A stretch of 64,000 nucleotides of DNA from an uncultured Saprospiraceae bacterium (GTDB taxonomy: Bacteria > Bacteroidota > Bacteroidia > Chitinophagales > Saprospiraceae), in the NCBI GenBank assembly GCA_937872385.1, contig CALMSO010000026.1, positions 205,932 through 269,931 on the forward strand, given 5' to 3'. Within the stretch, counting starts at the first letter, position 1. Each line of letters opens with the position of its first letter. The translations under genes were made by a program, and so were the position numbers. This document shows positions 1-8,359 of the stretch, in pieces. The notes under the pieces were generated by a model. The model had not been told where the DNA came from, made no database searches, and saw nothing but the letters and a program-made list of their open reading frames with translations.

Positions 1-571
1 CAAATACTCCCTCGGTAATGACCAGCACGCCACCGCCCGAAGCTTCGGCCGCTACCACCGCTTTTTTGACTTGCTTTTCAAAACTTTCGATATCATTGTG
101 CTCAAAAGCGAAGCGCTCGCCAATGTGCATTCGAATACCATCGTAAATGCAGGCGTGATTGTCCTTGTCATACACCACCACATCGCGGCGGGTGAGCAGT
201 GCGTCAATGATAGACATAATGCCTTGGTAGCCATAGTTGAGCAGTAGCGTGTCTTCCTTTTGTACAAACGCAGCCAACTCGCGCTCCAATTGTTCGTGAT
301 AAACGGATTCGCCCGACATTATGCGCGCGCCCATCGGGTAAGCCAAGCCCCATTCGGCGGCAGCTTCGGCATCTACTTTGCGCACTTCAGGATGATTGGC
401 TAACCCTAAGTAGTTATTGATACTCCAGATGATTTTTTCCTTACCCTGAAATTTCATGCGGTTGCCGAGTTCCCCTTCTAATTTCGGGAAAGTGTAATAG
501 CCATGCGCGGCATCCGAAAATCTTCCGAGCGGACCTCTGTCTGTTCTGATTTTTTCAAAAAGATCCATCAT
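1..571 (-). CDS. PLP-dependent aminotransferase class I/II, serine palmitoyltransferase / KBL-like (partial, C-terminus outside window)
   Basis: Reading the minus strand from an ATG-ATG pair at 571/568 gives an open frame that runs off the left edge after about 190 codons. The product starts MMDLFEKIRTDRGPLGRFSD and contains WSINNYLGLANHPEV, PMGARIMSGES and YDKDNHACIYDGIRMH, which is the N-terminal half of the alpha-oxoamine synthase fold (serine palmitoyltransferase, 8-amino-7-oxononanoate synthase, 2-amino-3-ketobutyrate CoA ligase). The PLP lysine lies beyond the edge and cannot be checked. The family condenses an amino acid with an acyl-CoA, and in Bacteroidota such proteins often make sphingolipid bases, so serine palmitoyltransferase is the preferred but unproven reading. 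It follows the rhodanese gene in the same direction after 44 bp. Confidence 0.8.
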   Translation of the reverse strand, partial: MMDLFEKIRTDRGPLGRFSDAAHGYYTFPKLEGELGNRMKFQGKEKIIWSINNYLGLANHPEVRKVDAEAAAEWGLAYPMGARIMSGESVYHEQLERELAAFVQKEDTLLLNYGYQGIMSIIDALLTRRDVVVYDKDNHACIYDGIRMHIGERFAFEHNDIESFEKQVKKAVVAAEASGGGVLVITEGVF

Positions 572-615
572 TGTTTAAAGCGTTTTATGATTCAATATAC
601 AGGCACAATGGATTG

Positions 616-1146
616 TCACCATATTTTTTCAGCCTTGCCCGGTTCTACCCAGCGGCTCCAATTTTTATTGTACGTGTGCAATTGTTTGGTCGGTTGCCCT
701 TGGCTGTCCAGCATTTCCTTGCCCTGGTTCGCCCATTCAAAAATGCTGCCGTACAGGTTATATACATTTGTGTACCCCATTTTTTGTAGTCGCTCGCCTA
801 TTTTTTCGCTGCGATACCCCACGGAGCAATACAGCACGATCTTGGTATCTTTGGGTAACTCTTGCAGGCGCGTCGCATCGAACTGGTCGTATCCAAGGTA
901 TTGAGCACCTTTGATGTGGCTCACTTGGTATTCCGACCATTCCCGTGTGTCAAAGATATGAACTTCATTTTGAATATTGTACAATTCTTCCACTCCAATT
1001 ATCGGTACCGAAAACCGCAGCATCTGAGTCAGTTTTTTATCAAACTGCCCATTTTTTAGCGGCGGCCGTTCTGCCGGAATTTGCGCACAACCGATTTGCA
1101 ACAGAAATAAAAATACAATCGGCGGCAGGTATTTTTTTAGGTTCAT
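616..1146 (-). CDS. rhodanese-like domain lipoprotein
   Basis: This 176-residue protein begins with a lipoprotein signal peptide (MNLKKYLPPIVFLFLLQIGC, lipobox Cys20), so it should be lipid-anchored at the periplasmic side. Residues about 50-155 form a rhodanese domain: IFDTREWSEYQVSHIKGA is the typical entry motif and VLYCSVGYRSE contains the active-site Cys107, which would carry a persulfide. Single-domain rhodaneses move sulfur to or from small thiols. The physiological acceptor is not visible from the sequence. It lies 35 bp downstream of mvaD on the same strand and may be co-transcribed with it, though no functional link to isoprenoid synthesis is evident. Confidence 0.88.
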   Translation of the reverse strand: MNLKKYLPPIVFLFLLQIGCAQIPAERPPLKNGQFDKKLTQMLRFSVPIIGVEELYNIQNEVHIFDTREWSEYQVSHIKGAQYLGYDQFDATRLQELPKDTKIVLYCSVGYRSEKIGERLQKMGYTNVYNLYGSIFEWANQGKEMLDSQGQPTKQLHTYNKNWSRWVEPGKAEKIW

Positions 1147-1180
1147 GTTATAATATTTTACAAATTAAAGCATCAGCAAA

Positions 1181-2263
1181 TTACAACTCAGCGGGCCCCT
1201 TCCCTACCTTATCTTCTATATACTGCCCATTTTCACAATATTGCACCAGCTCATTTTGAATAAAATACTGCACTTTGGCCTGTACTGCATCTGGATACAG
1301 CAAATGTAAATTTGGCCCAGCATCCAGACTAAAATAAACCGGTACTTGCGTTTCGCTTCGGAACCGCTGCAAAGCCTCAATCGCCGAAATCGTATTCGCT
1401 TTCAATAGCGTAAATGGCGGGTGAGACAGCATCATCAGCGCGTGCAAAGCAAGTGCTTCGGCTTCAGCAATTTTACCAAAGGCTTCCACATCGCCGCTTT
1501 TCAATACGTCAATCAAGGTGCGAAATCGCTGCCGAGCCTGCTCGTAGCGGCTTTGCGCATAAATGTTGCTATCCATCAACTCATGCCCAGCTCGGCTCGA
1601 CACACTTTTTTCGCCTTTGCTGATGATTAAAATCGTATCGTGATAGCTTTTAAAAATCTCGTGCAAGGGTGTAAATGGCGTTGCGTATTCATCGGATGTG
1701 CCGTCCACTGCTCCGGTTGCCCCCCAGATTGCCATTTCGGGATAGACCGAGCGGCAGGCGCTGCCCGAACCTAAGCGTGCCAAGTAGGAAGCTTTTTGCA
1801 AAAACTCGGCTTCATTTTGTAGCGTGCCGAAAAAATTTCTTTCCAAACCACACAAACACAATGCCAGCGCGCTCATACTCGAAGCCGAAGAAGCAATGCC
1901 CGCCGAATGCGGAAAAGAATTGCGCGAGCGGATGGTCAGCTGCAGTTGTTTCAAAAATGGGAAAATACCGGTCAGCCCCGACAAAAATTTCAACACTTTG
2001 GCTTTGAATGCCTCGTTGGGCTGGTCATTGAAAAAGAAATCTAATGAGACATTCGGGTCGTTTGTCGCTTTAGGCTTGTAATCGAGCCAAGTGTCGGTAT
2101 AGGCGTTTTGCAAAGTAAAACTGATGGAAGGGTTGCGCGGCAGTTGCACACCATGCTTTCCCCAGTATTTAATAATTGCCAAATTGGATGGACTACGCCA
2201 GCCGAGGCTTCCCGGACTGGTTTTGTCGCTTTCCACAATGAGCATTGGGTTTCTATAATCCAT
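1181..2263 (-). CDS. mvaD: diphosphomevalonate decarboxylase
   Basis: The 360-residue product belongs to the GHMP kinase superfamily. It carries the family signatures SPSNLAIIKYWGKHG near the N-terminus, the glycine/serine loop SAGIASSASSMSALAL for ATP phosphate binding, and ARLGSGSACRSVYPE, which is characteristic of mevalonate diphosphate decarboxylase. The enzyme phosphorylates and decarboxylates mevalonate diphosphate to isopentenyl diphosphate, the last step of the classical mevalonate route. The ATG at 2263 is chosen because a -7 promoter element (2282-2289) sits just upstream, which excludes the TTG at 2284. The gene is separated from thrC by a parS-type palindrome and has its own promoter, so it is probably not part of the thr operon. 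No other mevalonate genes are in the window. Confidence 0.92.
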   Translation of the reverse strand: MDYRNPMLIVESDKTSPGSLGWRSPSNLAIIKYWGKHGVQLPRNPSISFTLQNAYTDTWLDYKPKATNDPNVSLDFFFNDQPNEAFKAKVLKFLSGLTGIFPFLKQLQLTIRSRNSFPHSAGIASSASSMSALALCLCGLERNFFGTLQNEAEFLQKASYLARLGSGSACRSVYPEMAIWGATGAVDGTSDEYATPFTPLHEIFKSYHDTILIISKGEKSVSSRAGHELMDSNIYAQSRYEQARQRFRTLIDVLKSGDVEAFGKIAEAEALALHALMMLSHPPFTLLKANTISAIEALQRFRSETQVPVYFSLDAGPNLHLLYPDAVQAKVQYFIQNELVQYCENGQYIEDKVGKGPAEL

Positions 2264-2281
2264 TATTGTCGGTTTGCACAG

Positions 2282-2289
2282 CAAAGATA
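2282..2289 (-). promoter_or_regulatory. Bacteroidota -7 promoter element for mvaD
   Basis: The minus strand reads TATCTTTG, a full match to the Bacteroidota -7 consensus TAnnTTTG. Transcription would start about 12 nt before the mvaD ATG, giving a very short leader. No TTTG is seen at the -33 spacing. It shows that mvaD can be transcribed separately from thrC. Confidence 0.55.
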
Positions 2290-2330
2290 CTACGCTTTTT
2301 TAGCAAATAAAACAGCCTTTTTACTTTGCA

Positions 2331-2348
2331 ATGTTCCACGTGGAACAT
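2331..2348. promoter_or_regulatory. parS: parS-type centromere site 1 (ParB binding)
   Basis: The sequence contains TGTTCCACGTGGAACA at 2332-2347, a perfect 16-bp palindrome that extends to 20 bp with flanking AA/TT. It fits the bacterial chromosomal parS consensus (TGTTnCACGTGnAACA), which ParB/Spo0J binds to load itself and SMC near the origin. It lies in the 86-bp gap between the thrC stop codon and the mvaD start. An identical copy is found 350 bp away. Recognition rests on the motif alone; no parA or parB gene is in the window. Confidence 0.85.
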
Positions 2349-2349
2349 T

Positions 2350-3648
2350 TTAAAACTCCATCAGCCATTCTTTAAATACAGAAAAATCATTGGGCATAGC
2401 CGTGGCTTGCTTGGGTTTATTGCTCAATACTGCCAGCCGTTCAGGAATATCAATTGGTTCGCCCAATATTTTTTCTACATCTTCTTTGAATTTTGCCGGA
2501 TGCGCCGTTTCTAAAATAACGCCTTGCGCCTGCGGATGGGTTCGCAAATAAGCCTCCAATGCCAAGTAACCCACTGCGCCGTGCGGATCCATTACATAGC
2601 CGAAGCGTTGCTTAATTTCACGCATCGCCGCTTCAGTAGCATCGTCGTTGAATCCATAGCCAGAAATTTCATCGCGCATAATGTTCCACGTGGAACAATA
2701 CAGGTCGAGCATACGCGCAAAATTGGACGGATTGCCCACATCCATCGCATTAGAAAGCGTGCGAACGGAAGGTCGCGGGCGGTACTCGCTACTCGCCAAA
2801 TAGGCAGGCACTACGTCATTGACATTGGTAGCAGCAATAAAATGATGCACTGGTAACCCCATTTTTTTAGCAAAAAGCCCGGCGGTGAGATTGCCAAAAT
2901 TACCACTTGGTACACTGAAAACCATTGGAATAGTCTTGTCGGCAAGCTGTTTCCATGCTTCAAAATAGTAAAATGACTGCGGAATTAATCGAGCAATATT
3001 GATGGAATTAGCTGAACTGAGCCGTTGTCGCTGGTTCAAATCTGCGTCTAAAAAGGCTTTTTTTACCAATGCCTGGCAATCGTCAAAGGTGCCTGATATT
3101 TCTAATGCTGTAATGTTTTCGTCCAGCGTGGTCAGTTGTTTTTCCTGCAAAAAGCTGACTTTCCCGGAAGGGTAGAGAATCACTACACGAATACCCGGCG
3201 TTTTGTAAAACCCAGCGGCCACCGCGCCCCCTGTATCGCCAGAAGTAGCCACCAAAATAGTCAGCTCGCGCTGCTCGGCTTGGTTGAAATAACTCATCAG
3301 TTGCGCCATAAAACGCGCCCCAAAATCCTTGAACGCCAGCGAAGGCCCGTGAAATAATTCCAGTACATGCCGCCGAGCATCCAATGACACCACCGGCGCC
3401 GGAAAAGTAATAGAATTTTGAATAATCCGCTGCAAATCCGTCTCAGGAATAGCACCCTGCAAAAGAGATTGAGCAACCGTGAAAGCAATATCGGAAAATG
3501 AATAGCGCGGCAACTGCTGTATAAAATCTGGCGGCAGTAGCGGAATATGCACCGGCATGTACAGTCCGTTGTCATCCGGCAAGCCTTTGAATACGGCTTC
3601 CCGTAGCGAAACCAAATGCGATTTATTTTTGGTACTGTAAAGTTTCAT
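2350..3648 (-). CDS. thrC: threonine synthase
   Basis: The 432-residue protein has the threonine synthase N-terminus (LYSTKNKS, DDNGLYMP), the PLP lysine Lys107 in HGPSLAFKDFGARF, and VATSGDTGGAVAAGF and SVPSGNFGNLTAG, which bind cofactor phosphate and substrate. It converts O-phosphohomoserine to threonine. It is the last gene of a tight thrA-thrB-thrC run with an 11-bp gap from thrB. The length matches the E. coli-type (short) threonine synthase class. Codons for CSTWN near the C-terminal third form the second parS palindrome (2682-2697), so this part of the gene has a double role in protein coding and, by inference, chromosome segregation. Confidence 0.95.
   Translation of the reverse strand: MKLYSTKNKSHLVSLREAVFKGLPDDNGLYMPVHIPLLPPDFIQQLPRYSFSDIAFTVAQSLLQGAIPETDLQRIIQNSITFPAPVVSLDARRHVLELFHGPSLAFKDFGARFMAQLMSYFNQAEQRELTILVATSGDTGGAVAAGFYKTPGIRVVILYPSGKVSFLQEKQLTTLDENITALEISGTFDDCQALVKKAFLDADLNQRQRLSSANSINIARLIPQSFYYFEAWKQLADKTIPMVFSVPSGNFGNLTAGLFAKKMGLPVHHFIAATNVNDVVPAYLASSEYRPRPSVRTLSNAMDVGNPSNFARMLDLYCSTWNIMRDEISGYGFNDDATEAAMREIKQRFGYVMDPHGAVGYLALEAYLRTHPQAQGVILETAHPAKFKEDVEKILGEPIDIPERLAVLSNKPKQATAMPNDFSVFKEWLMEF
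2682..2697. promoter_or_regulatory. parS: parS-type centromere site 2, inside thrC
   Basis: A second exact copy of TGTTCCACGTGGAACA lies inside thrC, where it is read as Cys-Ser-Thr-Trp-Asn. Chromosomal parS sites often lie inside genes close to the origin, and two identical 16-bp palindromes 350 bp apart are very unlikely by chance. No further perfect copy was found in this window. Confidence 0.85.
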
Positions 3649-3659
3649 TCGTTCAGAAT

Positions 3660-4634
3660 TTAAATACGCATCGCGCCATTCGGATTGATGGGCGAAAGGT
3701 ACAATTGACTATCAATACCGGCTTGCTGAAAAATAGCTTGCATGGCCGTGCCCGCTTGCTCGGCAGCCCAAGGCCCCTTACTAAGCGCAAAAATAGAAGG
3801 ACCCGCCCCAGATATGCTACAGCCCAACGCGCCCGCGTGCAGTGCGGCGGCTTTTACCTCGTAAAAATACGGAATCAAATGTGCACGCTGTGGCTCGATG
3901 ACGACATCCTGCAAAGAGCGCCCGATGAGATCATAATCTGCATTCATCAAACCAACGATCAGTCCCGCGAGGTTTCCACATTGTGTAATCATTTGCTTCA
4001 AAGTGACCTGCTCTTTGAGTACGCCCCGTGCGTCTTTAGTCAGAATTTTGATATTGGGAAATACCACCGTGGCATACAAATCGGTAGGCAAGGGCAGGGC
4101 GTGTACGTCCAAATCTTCGTTGCTACGAATGAGCGTAATGCCCCCCAATAAGCAAGGGGCTACATTATCCGCGTGGTACGCACCATCAGCAACTTGCTCG
4201 CCCAGTACCGCAAAAGGTAGTAATTCTAACCGGCTCAACGGGCAGCCCAATAGTTCATTAACGGCTACTACCCCGCCCACTGCACTGGCTGCACTGGAAC
4301 CCATCCCAGTACCAAAGGGCATTTTTTTATGGATTTCCAGCTCAATACCACGGGTTTCGCCGAGGTGGTTGTACAATTGCTGCGCTGCAAATCCCGCCGT
4401 ATTCTGGTCAATATCGTAAGGCAGTTTGCCGCCATCGCCGGTAATTTTTACGATGCGCAAACCAGGCAGTTCTGCAAAACGGGCAATGATTTCATCGCCG
4501 GGCCGATCCAGCGCAAAGCCCAAAATATCAAAGCCGCAGGCCACATTAGCCACCGTAGCCGGAGTAAATACCTTGACTTGCTCGGTAGTGTCGGTTGCCA
4601 AAGGCTCGGTTTCACTGTTCAAATTAGCGTGCAT
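3660..4634 (-). CDS. thrB: homoserine kinase
   Basis: The 324-residue GHMP kinase carries VFTPATVANVACGFDILGFAL at its start region (residues about 21-42) and the ATP-binding loop MPFGTGMGSSAASAVGG near residue 105-121. A GCSISGAGPSIFAL motif near the C-terminus completes the fold. It phosphorylates homoserine to O-phosphohomoserine, the substrate of the next gene product, threonine synthase. The ATG at 4634 is used: it sits 4 bp after the thrA stop, whereas an in-frame TTG at 4676 would overlap thrA and adds no conserved sequence. Co-transcription and probably translational coupling with thrA and thrC are expected. Confidence 0.94.
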   Translation of the reverse strand: MHANLNSETEPLATDTTEQVKVFTPATVANVACGFDILGFALDRPGDEIIARFAELPGLRIVKITGDGGKLPYDIDQNTAGFAAQQLYNHLGETRGIELEIHKKMPFGTGMGSSAASAVGGVVAVNELLGCPLSRLELLPFAVLGEQVADGAYHADNVAPCLLGGITLIRSNEDLDVHALPLPTDLYATVVFPNIKILTKDARGVLKEQVTLKQMITQCGNLAGLIVGLMNADYDLIGRSLQDVVIEPQRAHLIPYFYEVKAAALHAGALGCSISGAGPSIFALSKGPWAAEQAGTAMQAIFQQAGIDSQLYLSPINPNGAMRI

Positions 4635-4638
4635 ATTT

Positions 4639-7095
4639 CTACGATAAATAGTTACCAATTCGGATAATTTCTGCAAAGACGCCAGCGGCCGTAACCTCCG
4701 CGCCCGCGCCCGGCCCGCGCACCACTAAGGGACGTTCCTTGTATCGCTCGGTGGTGAATACAATCATGTTGTCGCTGCCACTCAAAAAATAAAACGGATG
4801 GCTTGTGTCCACCGCTTCCAGCCCAATGCTGGCTTCGCCATTTTCTAGTTTTGCAATCATGCGCAGCGCTTTACCATTGGCGGCAGCTTCCGCGCGTAGC
4901 TGCTCAAAGGTATCATCGGCTCGTTCTAATTCTACAAAAAACTGCTCTACGCTCGTTGCTTGCTGGCAAGCTTCTGGCAGAATGTTGCGGATTTCCACCG
5001 ATGCCGCTTCGAGCGGTAGCCCCGTTTCGCGGGCTAAAATGATGAGCTTGCGCCGCACGTCAATGCCGTTCAAATCAATACGCGGATCGGGTTCCGTAAA
5101 GCCGCGTTTTTTGGCTTCTTTTACAATATCGCTGAATTTTTCGCCTGCTTTGTAAGCATTAAAAATAAAAGACAAGGAACCAGACAACACTCCTTCAATT
5201 TTCAAAATCCGATCACCACTGTCAATCAAATCATTCAGGGTAGAAATCACCGGTAGCCCTGCCCCGACATTGGTTTCGTATTGAAATTGTACCCCGCGCC
5301 GGGCGGCAATATTTTTCAAACGTTGGTATTGTAAATAAGAAGAGGACGTGGCGATTTTATTTGGTGTGGAAATCGAAATGCTGGCGTCAAGAATCTGCTC
5401 GTACCATTTGGCAACGGTTTCGCTGGCGGTGTTATCCACAAAAATCGTGTTAGAGAGGTTAAGCGCATTCATCCGATCCACAAATGCCCGCAGATTAGCC
5501 GGCTCGCCCTGTTCCTGCAGCGTCGTTTTCCAGTCGTCTAAGGCGATTCCATTTTCATCAAACAGCATCTTGCGGCTATTGGTCATGCCGACTATTCTAA
5601 TTTCTAAGGAGCGCTGCTCACGCAGATAGCTTGCCTGCTGCCGAATTTGCGATAACAAAGCGCTGCCAATCAAACCCGTGCCGGCGATAAATAAATGCAA
5701 TTCTTTGGTATCGGATAGGAAAAAAGCCTCGTGCAAGGCATTGAGTGCTTTGGCCTCGTCGGGTTGATTGATGACCACGGAAATATTCAGCTCGGATGAA
5801 CCCTGGGCAATAGCCACTACGTTGATGCCATTTTTGCCTAATGCCCGAAACAGACGTCCCGCAATGCCCGGCCGGTAACGCATATTTTCGCCAATAGCAG
5901 CAATTACCGACAAGTCCATTTCCATTTTTACTGGCTCAACAAGCCCCTCGCGCAGTTCGTATTCAAATTCTTTTTCAACTAACTTGCGGGCTTTTTTAGC
6001 AACATCAGGTTGTACTGCAAACGAGATGGAATGCTCGGACGAGCCTTGTGTAATGAGAATGACATTGATGTTGGCATTGGCTAACGAAGTGAACAAGCGG
6101 GCAGCAGTGCCTGGCGCACCAAACAAACCACTACCTTGCAGCGTGAGTAAGGCAATGTTATTGATCGAAGAAATACCCTTCACAGCGCGGCCGCCGGGGT
6201 CGGATTTATCCGAAATGTGCGTACCGACGAAATCCGGATTGAATGTATTTTTAATAACAATCGGAATTTTCTTGAACAGCGCTGGCTGAATAGTAGGCGG
6301 GTAGATCACCTTGGCTCCAAAGTGCGACATTTCCATCGCTTCGGCGTAAGTCATGGTCGGAATGGTGAAGGCTTTTCGCACCTTACGCGGATCCGCGGTA
6401 AGCACGCCGTCCACATCTGTCCAGATTTCAATGACTTCTGCTCCAAGGCCCGCCGCGAGAATAGCTGCCGTATAATCCGATCCACCGCGACCCAGCGTGG
6501 TGGTCAATCCACCTTTTGCAGAAGCCACAAATCCGGTAACTATCTGTAAATCAGAATTTTGTGTATAACATTCTTGAATTTTCTGATTGGTCAGCTCAAA
6601 ATCAACCTTGGCTGAGCCGAAGCGGTTATCGGTTTTGATAATTTTTCGCGCATCGAGATAGCTCGCATTCAATCCATGCTGCCGCAGCACATGGCTGATG
6701 ATGTAAGCGGCATTGCGTTCGCCAAAGCTGAGCACATAGTCCATGGTACGGGGCGAGACCTCGCGTACCAAAAAGACACCGTACAAAATATTTTTCAGCA
6801 CCTCGTGATTGTTTTCGAGTTCGGGCAGGGCCTGTTGCAATTGCGGCGGTGCGAGCAGCGTTTGCACTGTATCGAAATGACGCTGGCTGAAAGCTTCAAA
6901 GAAGGTATAATACGACTCGTCGCCAGCGGCTGCGAGGTTGGCCATTTTAATCAGAGAATCGGTGACACCGCCAAAAGCAGAAAAAACGACCGTGAATTGT
7001 TCGCCACTGAGGTAGTAGCGTTTGAGAATATCCACGACGCCTTGTATGCGTTCCGGTGTGGCTACGGACGAGCCGCCAAATTTTAATACCTTCAT
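4639..7095 (-). CDS. thrA: bifunctional aspartate kinase / homoserine dehydrogenase
   Basis: The 818-residue fusion begins with the aspartokinase motif KFGGSSV (residues 5-11), followed by FSFGER-like and GRGGSDYTA kinase motifs up to about residue 300. Two ACT-like regulatory segments follow (about 310-460, with ITQGSSEHSISF and IAQGSSELNISV). The homoserine dehydrogenase part starts at the NADP-binding loop IAGTGLIGSALL (about 470-481) and extends to the C-terminus, including GVLSGSLSFIFN. It catalyses the first and third steps from aspartate to homoserine. The ACT pair suggests feedback inhibition, probably by threonine. It is the first gene of thrABC, with a -7 promoter element at 7216-7223. 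Confidence 0.95.
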   Translation of the reverse strand: MKVLKFGGSSVATPERIQGVVDILKRYYLSGEQFTVVFSAFGGVTDSLIKMANLAAAGDESYYTFFEAFSQRHFDTVQTLLAPPQLQQALPELENNHEVLKNILYGVFLVREVSPRTMDYVLSFGERNAAYIISHVLRQHGLNASYLDARKIIKTDNRFGSAKVDFELTNQKIQECYTQNSDLQIVTGFVASAKGGLTTTLGRGGSDYTAAILAAGLGAEVIEIWTDVDGVLTADPRKVRKAFTIPTMTYAEAMEMSHFGAKVIYPPTIQPALFKKIPIVIKNTFNPDFVGTHISDKSDPGGRAVKGISSINNIALLTLQGSGLFGAPGTAARLFTSLANANINVILITQGSSEHSISFAVQPDVAKKARKLVEKEFEYELREGLVEPVKMEMDLSVIAAIGENMRYRPGIAGRLFRALGKNGINVVAIAQGSSELNISVVINQPDEAKALNALHEAFFLSDTKELHLFIAGTGLIGSALLSQIRQQASYLREQRSLEIRIVGMTNSRKMLFDENGIALDDWKTTLQEQGEPANLRAFVDRMNALNLSNTIFVDNTASETVAKWYEQILDASISISTPNKIATSSSYLQYQRLKNIAARRGVQFQYETNVGAGLPVISTLNDLIDSGDRILKIEGVLSGSLSFIFNAYKAGEKFSDIVKEAKKRGFTEPDPRIDLNGIDVRRKLIILARETGLPLEAASVEIRNILPEACQQATSVEQFFVELERADDTFEQLRAEAAANGKALRMIAKLENGEASIGLEAVDTSHPFYFLSGSDNMIVFTTERYKERPLVVRGPGAGAEVTAAGVFAEIIRIGNYLS

Positions 7096-7215
7096 GTTGC
7101 ACAGGATTTTTTGTTGCTTATCGGGTTAGGGCGGGAATTTTTTTTACAAGCCAAGCCGTACAGGTTGAGTTTTCGTGCTTAGTTCTGAATTTGGTTTTGC
7201 TGATTAAACAAGTTG

Positions 7216-7223
7216 CAAAAGTA
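7216..7223 (-). promoter_or_regulatory. -7 promoter element for the thr operon
   Basis: The minus strand reads TACTTTTG, matching TAnnTTTG. A start near 7209 would leave a leader of about 115 nt before thrA. The leader was checked for a threonine- or isoleucine-rich attenuator peptide and none was evident. The -33 TTTG is missing at the usual distance. Confidence 0.45.
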
Positions 7224-7304
7224 TTTAATTTTGAGGTAAGTAGCCAGTGTTTGGCAGGCGGAAGCAGGGAATTTTTTTGCAGATTCTACGGATTCCAAGC
7301 GTTT

Positions 7305-7778
7305 TTAGTCAAAATGTGGGCGTGTGGCCAGCGCTTCGTTTTCCTTATCGGTCATGCGCGTCTTTTCGTCGGGGGTCTTGTCGCCGTAGCCGCACAAATG
7401 CAGCACGCCATGGGCCATCACGCGATGCAGTTCTTCTTCAAACCGAACGCCAAAGGTAGTAGCATTTTCGCGCACGCGGTCTATGCTAATAAAAATATCG
7501 CCCTCTAAAGCAGCCGGCATTTTAGCGTATTGAAAAGTGATAATATCGGTGAGCGTGTCGTGTTGTAGGTATTGCACATTCAAATCGAGCAAAAAGTCAT
7601 CGCTACAAAAAATAAAGCTGATGTGTTGTAAGGCTTGCTGCTCTGCTGTGATGAGCGCATGAATCCAAGATTTGAGTAAATCAGGATTAGCCAGCTCAAA
7701 GTTCACATTCTCGGTGTGAAATTCGATTTGCTCGTCTTCCATTTCTTTCGGATTCCATTGAGAAGATGGCGTTTCCAT
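7305..7778 (-). CDS. ybeY: endoribonuclease YbeY (rRNA maturation factor)
   Basis: The 157-residue product has the YbeY signature LHRVMAHGVLHLCGYGDKT near its C-terminus, with zinc ligands His123 and His127, and DTLTDIITF, the conserved strand before it. Members lacking the third His after GY, replaced by a DKT sequence as here, are usual in Bacteroidota. The enzyme takes part in 16S rRNA 3' end maturation and ribosome quality control in the cytoplasm. The ATG at 7778 is preferred; an in-frame TTG at 7793 would overlap the preceding gene's stop by 4 bp. It lies directly downstream of an RsbW-like gene and upstream of the thr operon. Confidence 0.9.
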   Translation of the reverse strand: METPSSQWNPKEMEDEQIEFHTENVNFELANPDLLKSWIHALITAEQQALQHISFIFCSDDFLLDLNVQYLQHDTLTDIITFQYAKMPAALEGDIFISIDRVRENATTFGVRFEEELHRVMAHGVLHLCGYGDKTPDEKTRMTDKENEALATRPHFD

Positions 7779-7789
7779 CGCAGGGTGGG

Positions 7790-8206
7790 TCAAGCTATTT
7801 TGAATTGCATTTCTACGGTACTGCCGTTATTGTGGTATTTAACCGAGTGTGAGAGTTGTTGCATCAAGAAAACTCCGCGGCCACCGCATTTGGTAAGATT
7901 TTCTGGGGCGGTGGGGTCGGGAATCGTCTGTGGGTCGAAGCCGCAACCTTCATCGGAGATACGCACGGCAAGTGTATTTCTGAATCGCTTGAACTGAATG
8001 AGCACGTTTTTGGCTTCGTCGGCGCAGTTGCCATGCAGAATGGCGTTGTTTACCGCTTCGGTGACGCTGACCAGAATATTGCAATGCAAATCTGGGCTGA
8101 TTTTGTATTGTTCGATGAGGCGATTGACGAAGGATTCGACAACCGAGATATTACGGGGGTTGGAAGGTAGTTTAAGCATTACTTGTTCTGCTGCTCTCAT
8201 CTTCAT
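7790..8206 (-). CDS. RsbW-like ATP-binding protein (anti-sigma factor / serine kinase, HATPase family)
   Basis: This 138-residue protein is a stand-alone GHKL ATPase domain. The N box is VSVTEAVNNAILHGN, the G1 box is ISDEGCGFDP and the G2 region is GGRGVFLMQQLS. The size and motifs match RsbW/SpoIIAB-type anti-sigma regulatory factors, which bind a sigma factor or phosphorylate an STAS anti-anti-sigma protein. No sigma factor, STAS protein or PP2C phosphatase is encoded nearby, so the partner is unknown. It is closely followed by ybeY (11 bp from the ATG chosen there). Confidence 0.85.
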   Translation of the reverse strand: MKMRAAEQVMLKLPSNPRNISVVESFVNRLIEQYKISPDLHCNILVSVTEAVNNAILHGNCADEAKNVLIQFKRFRNTLAVRISDEGCGFDPQTIPDPTAPENLTKCGGRGVFLMQQLSHSVKYHNNGSTVEMQFKIA

Positions 8207-8311
8207 TGAGCATCTAATGTTTAGGAATGAATAAAACAGGCGTTGTTTTCAATCAGACGATATGTTCTTGCGGGAGGTATGGGGCTTTTTGCTTCAACAA
8301 TTATTAAAAAC

Positions 8312-8349
8312 AAAAGCCGGACAAAAATAGTTCGTTTTGTCCGGCTTTT
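8312..8349 (-). terminator. intrinsic terminator after the DUF4175 gene
   Basis: A perfect 15-bp inverted repeat (arms 8312-8326 and 8335-8349, core AGCCGGACAAAA) with an 8-nt loop lies 11 bp past the stop codon at 8360. On the minus strand it is followed by a T-rich stretch. It separates the DUF4175 gene from the RsbW-ybeY-thr run. Confidence 0.8.
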
Positions 8350-8359
8350 CTGAAAAAAA

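Noticed and set aside
4635..4676. Longer thrB start overlapping thrA
   Set aside because: The codon is TTG and the added 14 residues are the out-of-frame thrA end; the ATG at 4634 is well placed.
7096..7304. Threonine/isoleucine attenuator leader before thrA
   Set aside because: No leader peptide with repeated Thr or Ile codons and no competing hairpins with a T run were found.
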